A program made the position numbers and the translations under genes. A stretch of DNA of 16,276 bases from CADEEV01 sp964442185 (GTDB lineage: Bacteria; Acidobacteriota; Vicinamibacteria; Fen-336). The first letter of the stretch is position 1; each line of letters begins with the position of its first letter. The DNA lies in NCBI GenBank assembly GCA_964442185.1, contig CAYTWT010000291.1, positions 1-16,276 on the forward strand. Reading direction: 5' to 3'. Below the pieces are notes generated by a model. The model had not been told where the DNA came from. It ran no database searches and was given only the letters and a program-made list of their open reading frames with translations. Positions 14,697 to 16,276 of the stretch are shown piece after piece.

Positions 14697-14795
14697 CTTA
14701 TCAGCAACTCCAGCCGTCAGCACCTCGTGTCCCAACCGACGTAAGGCCTCAACCGCCTGGAGCGGGAAGTTCTCGTCAGCGTAGAAGGAGGCCAC
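14595..14795 (-). pseudogene. truncated DUF5615 (PIN-like) toxin gene
   Basis: Minus-strand frame beginning at a GTG (14795-14793). The first 34 residues match the start of DUF5615 proteins, which are PIN-like toxins about 110-120 aa long: SFYADENFPLQAVEALRR carries the conserved acidic cluster, and LGHEVLTAGVADKA follows. At about 14694 the match ends. The remaining 32 codons to 14595 are the antisense of the HepT remnant and have no family resemblance. The gene begins 3 nt after the stop of the DUF433 gene, as expected for this toxin-antitoxin pair, so the antitoxin is intact and the toxin has lost about two-thirds of its length, including the later acidic residues of the active site. Confidence 0.82.
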
Positions 14796-14798
14796 GCG

Positions 14799-15125
14799 TC
14801 ACGCGGCCTCGTTTTGGCGGATGGCTTCGTCGATCTCCGCCGCGTGGGCATCGGCGTAGGCCCAGGCATGCACGAGATCCGCGGCGCGAAGCGTGGGGTA
14901 GTTGGCGAGGATCTTGGCTTCGGTCCAACCGAGCCGTCGGTAGTTCTCGAGCTGCCAGACCGTGATTCGGGTGCGGACGATGCACGCAGCCCCCCCGGCG
15001 ACAGTCGGCGTCTTCTGGATCCCAGGCCAGGCGTCGCCGATTTCCTGAGCCAGCCTCTCGACAACTTCTGCCTTCTCGGCCTTGGACAAGCTCGCGAGTT
15101 GCTCAACGAGTTCCCGTACCGTCAT
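14799..15125 (-). CDS. DUF433 antitoxin-like protein
   Basis: 108 aa from the ATG at 15125, minus strand; the frame is open upstream to 15188 but that stretch lies across the -10-like element. The N-terminal half (about 1-45) is charged and helical (VRELVEQLASLSKAEKAEVV). The C-terminal half is a DUF433 domain, a small helix-turn-helix-like fold: IVRTRITVWQLENYRRLG, EAKILANYPTL and LRAADLVHAWAYADAHAAEI, equivalent to the usual GTRI-V and YP-L-DV-AAL-YA motifs. DUF433 genes are usually the antitoxin and repressor partner of a downstream DUF5615 PIN-like toxin, and that gene follows after 3 nt but is truncated. The protein may still bind its own promoter. Confidence 0.85.
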   Translation of the reverse strand: MTVRELVEQLASLSKAEKAEVVERLAQEIGDAWPGIQKTPTVAGGAACIVRTRITVWQLENYRRLGWTEAKILANYPTLRAADLVHAWAYADAHAAEIDEAIRQNEAA

Positions 15126-15151
15126 GACCTGGCCGACCTCTCCACCGACAT

Positions 15152-15157
15152 AGTGTA
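15152..15157 (-). promoter_or_regulatory. putative -10 element of the DUF433 gene
   Basis: On the minus strand TACACT (15157 to 15152) lies 26 nt upstream of the ATG at 15125, the same hexamer as before the corA-like gene. No -35 is clear. Confidence 0.35.
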
Positions 15158-15338
15158 CCTCCCGTCCGCGCCCGTGGCGCGAGCCCAAACGGGCCGAAGG
15201 TATCTCGCCGCGCTGCCAAGGTGGGTCCGTCCCAGGCGGTCTTTAGCTTGCGCTTGAGCCTGAGGTTGCGGCCGGTGCCACAGCCCAGGTCGCGCGACCG
15301 CCAGCAAGACCCTCCATCTGCGACTTGAGCTCGAGCAG

Positions 15339-15518
15339 CTAGTGAAAGAGCGGCCGAAGGTCAGTCAGCTCGCGCGCCAGGCTGTCAAAGCCTGACTGCA
15401 TCTCGTCTCGCAGTCGCCGTTCGGATGCATCCACAACCTCAGCGACGACGCGCTTCACATCTGGAAGCAACACGTCCCGATGGAACCTGGCCAACACCGG
15501 TACGAGATCCTCAGCCAC
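15339..15518 (-). CDS. short coiled-coil ORF, possibly a truncated gene
   Basis: 59 codons from a GTG at 15518 (GGAG two bases upstream, TAGGAT-like hexamer further up); an open frame extends to 15662 but its first part looks non-coding. The product starts VAEDLVPVLARFHRDVLLPD and continues as amphipathic helix (RVVAEVVDASERRLRDEMQ, FDSLARELTDLRPLFH). Beyond the TAG at 15341-15339 the same frame goes on with coiled-coil-like LLELKSQMEGL before losing character, which suggests a nonsense mutation in a slightly longer gene. Small proteins of this kind are frequent beside toxin-antitoxin and nucleotidyltransferase genes, but I cannot name a family. Confidence 0.45.
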   Translation of the reverse strand: MAEDLVPVLARFHRDVLLPDVKRVVAEVVDASERRLRDEMQSGFDSLARELTDLRPLFH

Positions 15519-15676
15519 GCTCCGGATCCTACTCCAGAGGAGGCCACAATGGGTCCGGAACTTCGCTGACGCCAGCCTTTCGTCTGCGCTTCGCCGCGAT
15601 CTGTGGGGCTCCACAGCAACCGCGCCACTAGCGGACGAAATGCAGGTCGAAGCGGACCTCACTCCACGCAGTCGGG

Positions 15677-15685
15677 TGCTATAAG
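15677..15685 (+). promoter_or_regulatory. extended -10 element near the right end
   Basis: TGCTATAAG reads as TGN plus the hexamer TATAAG, ending 6 nt before the ATG at 15692. A transcript from it would begin at about that ATG and could also serve the trypsin-like gene at 15801. Confidence 0.4.
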
Positions 15686-15691
15686 CCGAGC

Positions 15692-15787
15692 ATGCCAGTG
15701 ACCGAGGATGCGACGCGATACCGCGTCAGGATCGAGTTTCGCGAGCCGGAGCTCGAACTCGGATCGGGCCGAGGGAGCATCCCTTGA
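15692..15787 (+). CDS. 31-codon ORF upstream of the trypsin-like gene
   Basis: MPVTEDATRYRVRIEF begins right at the expected transcription start of the TGCTATAAG element and ends at a TGA 13 nt before the next start. The sequence is charged and could form one beta strand; it matches nothing I recognise. It could be a leader peptide coupled to the downstream gene, the frameshifted start of a longer gene, or chance. Confidence 0.35.
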   Translation: MPVTEDATRYRVRIEFREPELELGSGRGSIP

Positions 15788-15789
15788 TC

Positions 15790-15795
15790 GGAGGG
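15790..15795 (+). promoter_or_regulatory. RBS of the trypsin-like gene
   Basis: GGAGGG, 5 nt before the GTG at 15801. It decides this start for a gene that has no ATG at its beginning. Confidence 0.55.
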
Positions 15796-15800
15796 CCTAA

Positions 15801-16276
15801 GTGACCGAGTGGAGTTCGATCCTCGAACGCATCGCACCCTCCGTCGTCGCACTGGAAGTCCAGGGCAGCGGCGGCCCCTTGCCGGGCGTCGCCATGCCGG
15901 GGGGCTACGTGGTCGGCTGGGCCGGACTTGCGGCGCAGGCCAGCACGCCGACGGACCTGCTGGATATGACGATCCGCCAAGGCGAGCGCGTTTGGAGGGC
16001 ACAAATCGACGGCTATCGGCGTGACTGGGCGCTCTGCAGCGTCGCCATCTCGGGCCCGCCGCCGTGGCCGCCGATCGACGTCCGAAGTTCCGAGAGCCTG
16101 GCCGAAGACGAGGAGGTCGCCTTTGTGCGAATGGAGAACGGCCACCCGACGCTCATCACCACGGCGCCGCTGCTGGAGCAGCACTTCTCATCCTCAGCAG
16201 AACGTCCCTACGAACGCGCCTGCCGCTGGCTGGCGATCGTGGACACGCCCCTCCATGGGAGCGGAGCTCTCGTCAT
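15801..16276 (+). CDS. trypsin-like fold protein, partial, probably lacking the catalytic His
   Basis: Runs off the window after 158 codons. The start is a GTG with GGAGGG 5 nt upstream; there is no signal peptide. The sequence follows the HtrA/trypsin-2 beta-barrel pattern: IAPSVVALEV (11-20), PGGYVVGWAGLAAQA (33-47), VWRAQIDGYRRDWALCSV (64-81), then RWLAIVDTPLHGSGALV at the edge. The Asp of the triad fits Asp75 (RRDWAL, where active enzymes have D-DLAL) and the Ser fits Ser154 (HGSGALV, where they have GNSGGPLV). The segment that should contain TNAHVV instead reads VGWAGLAAQA with no His, so the protein is probably a non-catalytic paralogue used for binding. Such pseudo-proteases often lie beside an active copy; the next gene is outside the window. 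The fold call is by eye from a partial sequence. Confidence 0.6.
   Translation, partial: MTEWSSILERIAPSVVALEVQGSGGPLPGVAMPGGYVVGWAGLAAQASTPTDLLDMTIRQGERVWRAQIDGYRRDWALCSVAISGPPPWPPIDVRSSESLAEDEEVAFVRMENGHPTLITTAPLLEQHFSSSAERPYERACRWLAIVDTPLHGSGALV

Noticed and set aside
14814..15257. 147-aa plus-strand frame opposite the DUF433 gene
   Set aside because: The DUF433 motifs are clear on the minus strand. The plus frame has no motif or RBS.
15265..15288. Minus-strand LGCGTGRN, which looks like SAM-methyltransferase motif I
   Set aside because: The following frame (LRLKRKLKTAWDGP) has none of the later methyltransferase strands and the region lacks a start. At best it is a tiny remnant, more likely chance.
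1..16276. CRISPR array, tRNA or rRNA genes, IS element ends
   Set aside because: Reading both strands I saw no regularly spaced repeats, no tRNA-like cloverleaf with TTCGA-type arm, no rRNA sequence and no transposase or terminal inverted repeats.

Overview
The window is a GC-rich stretch of a Gram-negative bacterial chromosome: it encodes signal peptides, a lipoprotein, an OmpA-type peptidoglycan-binding protein and periplasmic c-type cytochromes. The Ser/Thr kinase with a TolB/FlgO-like module and TPRs resembles kinases common in Acidobacteriota and in some proteobacterial and myxobacterial lineages. No rRNA or other phylogenetic marker is present, so the phylum remains open. Nearly all genes are on the plus strand and tightly packed.

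Region 1 (1-2421, envelope): a CorA-type divalent-cation transporter, then a probable operon of a proline/alanine-rich lipoprotein, an OmpA-domain protein (4-nt start/stop overlap) and a 78-aa protein of unknown function.

Region 2 (2481-7386): an MFS transporter resembling the anion:cation symporter family, an M24-fold protein related to Xaa-Pro peptidases and DddP-like lyases, an exported CapA-like metallophosphatase-fold protein and an isocitrate-lyase/PEP-mutase superfamily enzyme. The last three are separated by -4 and +4 nt and look like one transcription unit. The M24 protein has lost two of the five usual metal ligands, so its chemistry is not predictable. Uptake plus three enzymes suggests an uncharacterised small-molecule pathway.

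Region 3 (7403-11107): a cytosolic Ser/Thr kinase-TPR protein with its own promoter, then a translationally coupled pair of periplasmic cytochromes (c-556-like monoheme, then membrane-anchored diheme).

Region 4 (11152-15700) looks like an accessory island in decay. It holds an intact GHKL ATPase of unknown role, a small protein overlapping an AbiEii-type nucleotidyltransferase, a 110-residue helicase C-terminus broken by two frameshifts, an intact MntA-type nucleotidyltransferase whose HepT partner is frameshifted and truncated, and on the minus strand an intact DUF433 antitoxin-like gene whose DUF5615 partner is truncated. The HepT and DUF5615 remnants meet tail to tail at about 14694, which marks a deletion junction. 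A short coiled-coil ORF on the minus strand follows.

Region 5 (15677-16276): a 31-codon ORF under a good -10 element, then a partial gene with a trypsin-like fold that runs off the window and appears to lack the catalytic histidine.

Across the window, TANNNT-like hexamers sit 6-40 nt upstream of many starts, usually without a visible -35 box. Two or three are close enough to the start codon to suggest leaderless transcripts.
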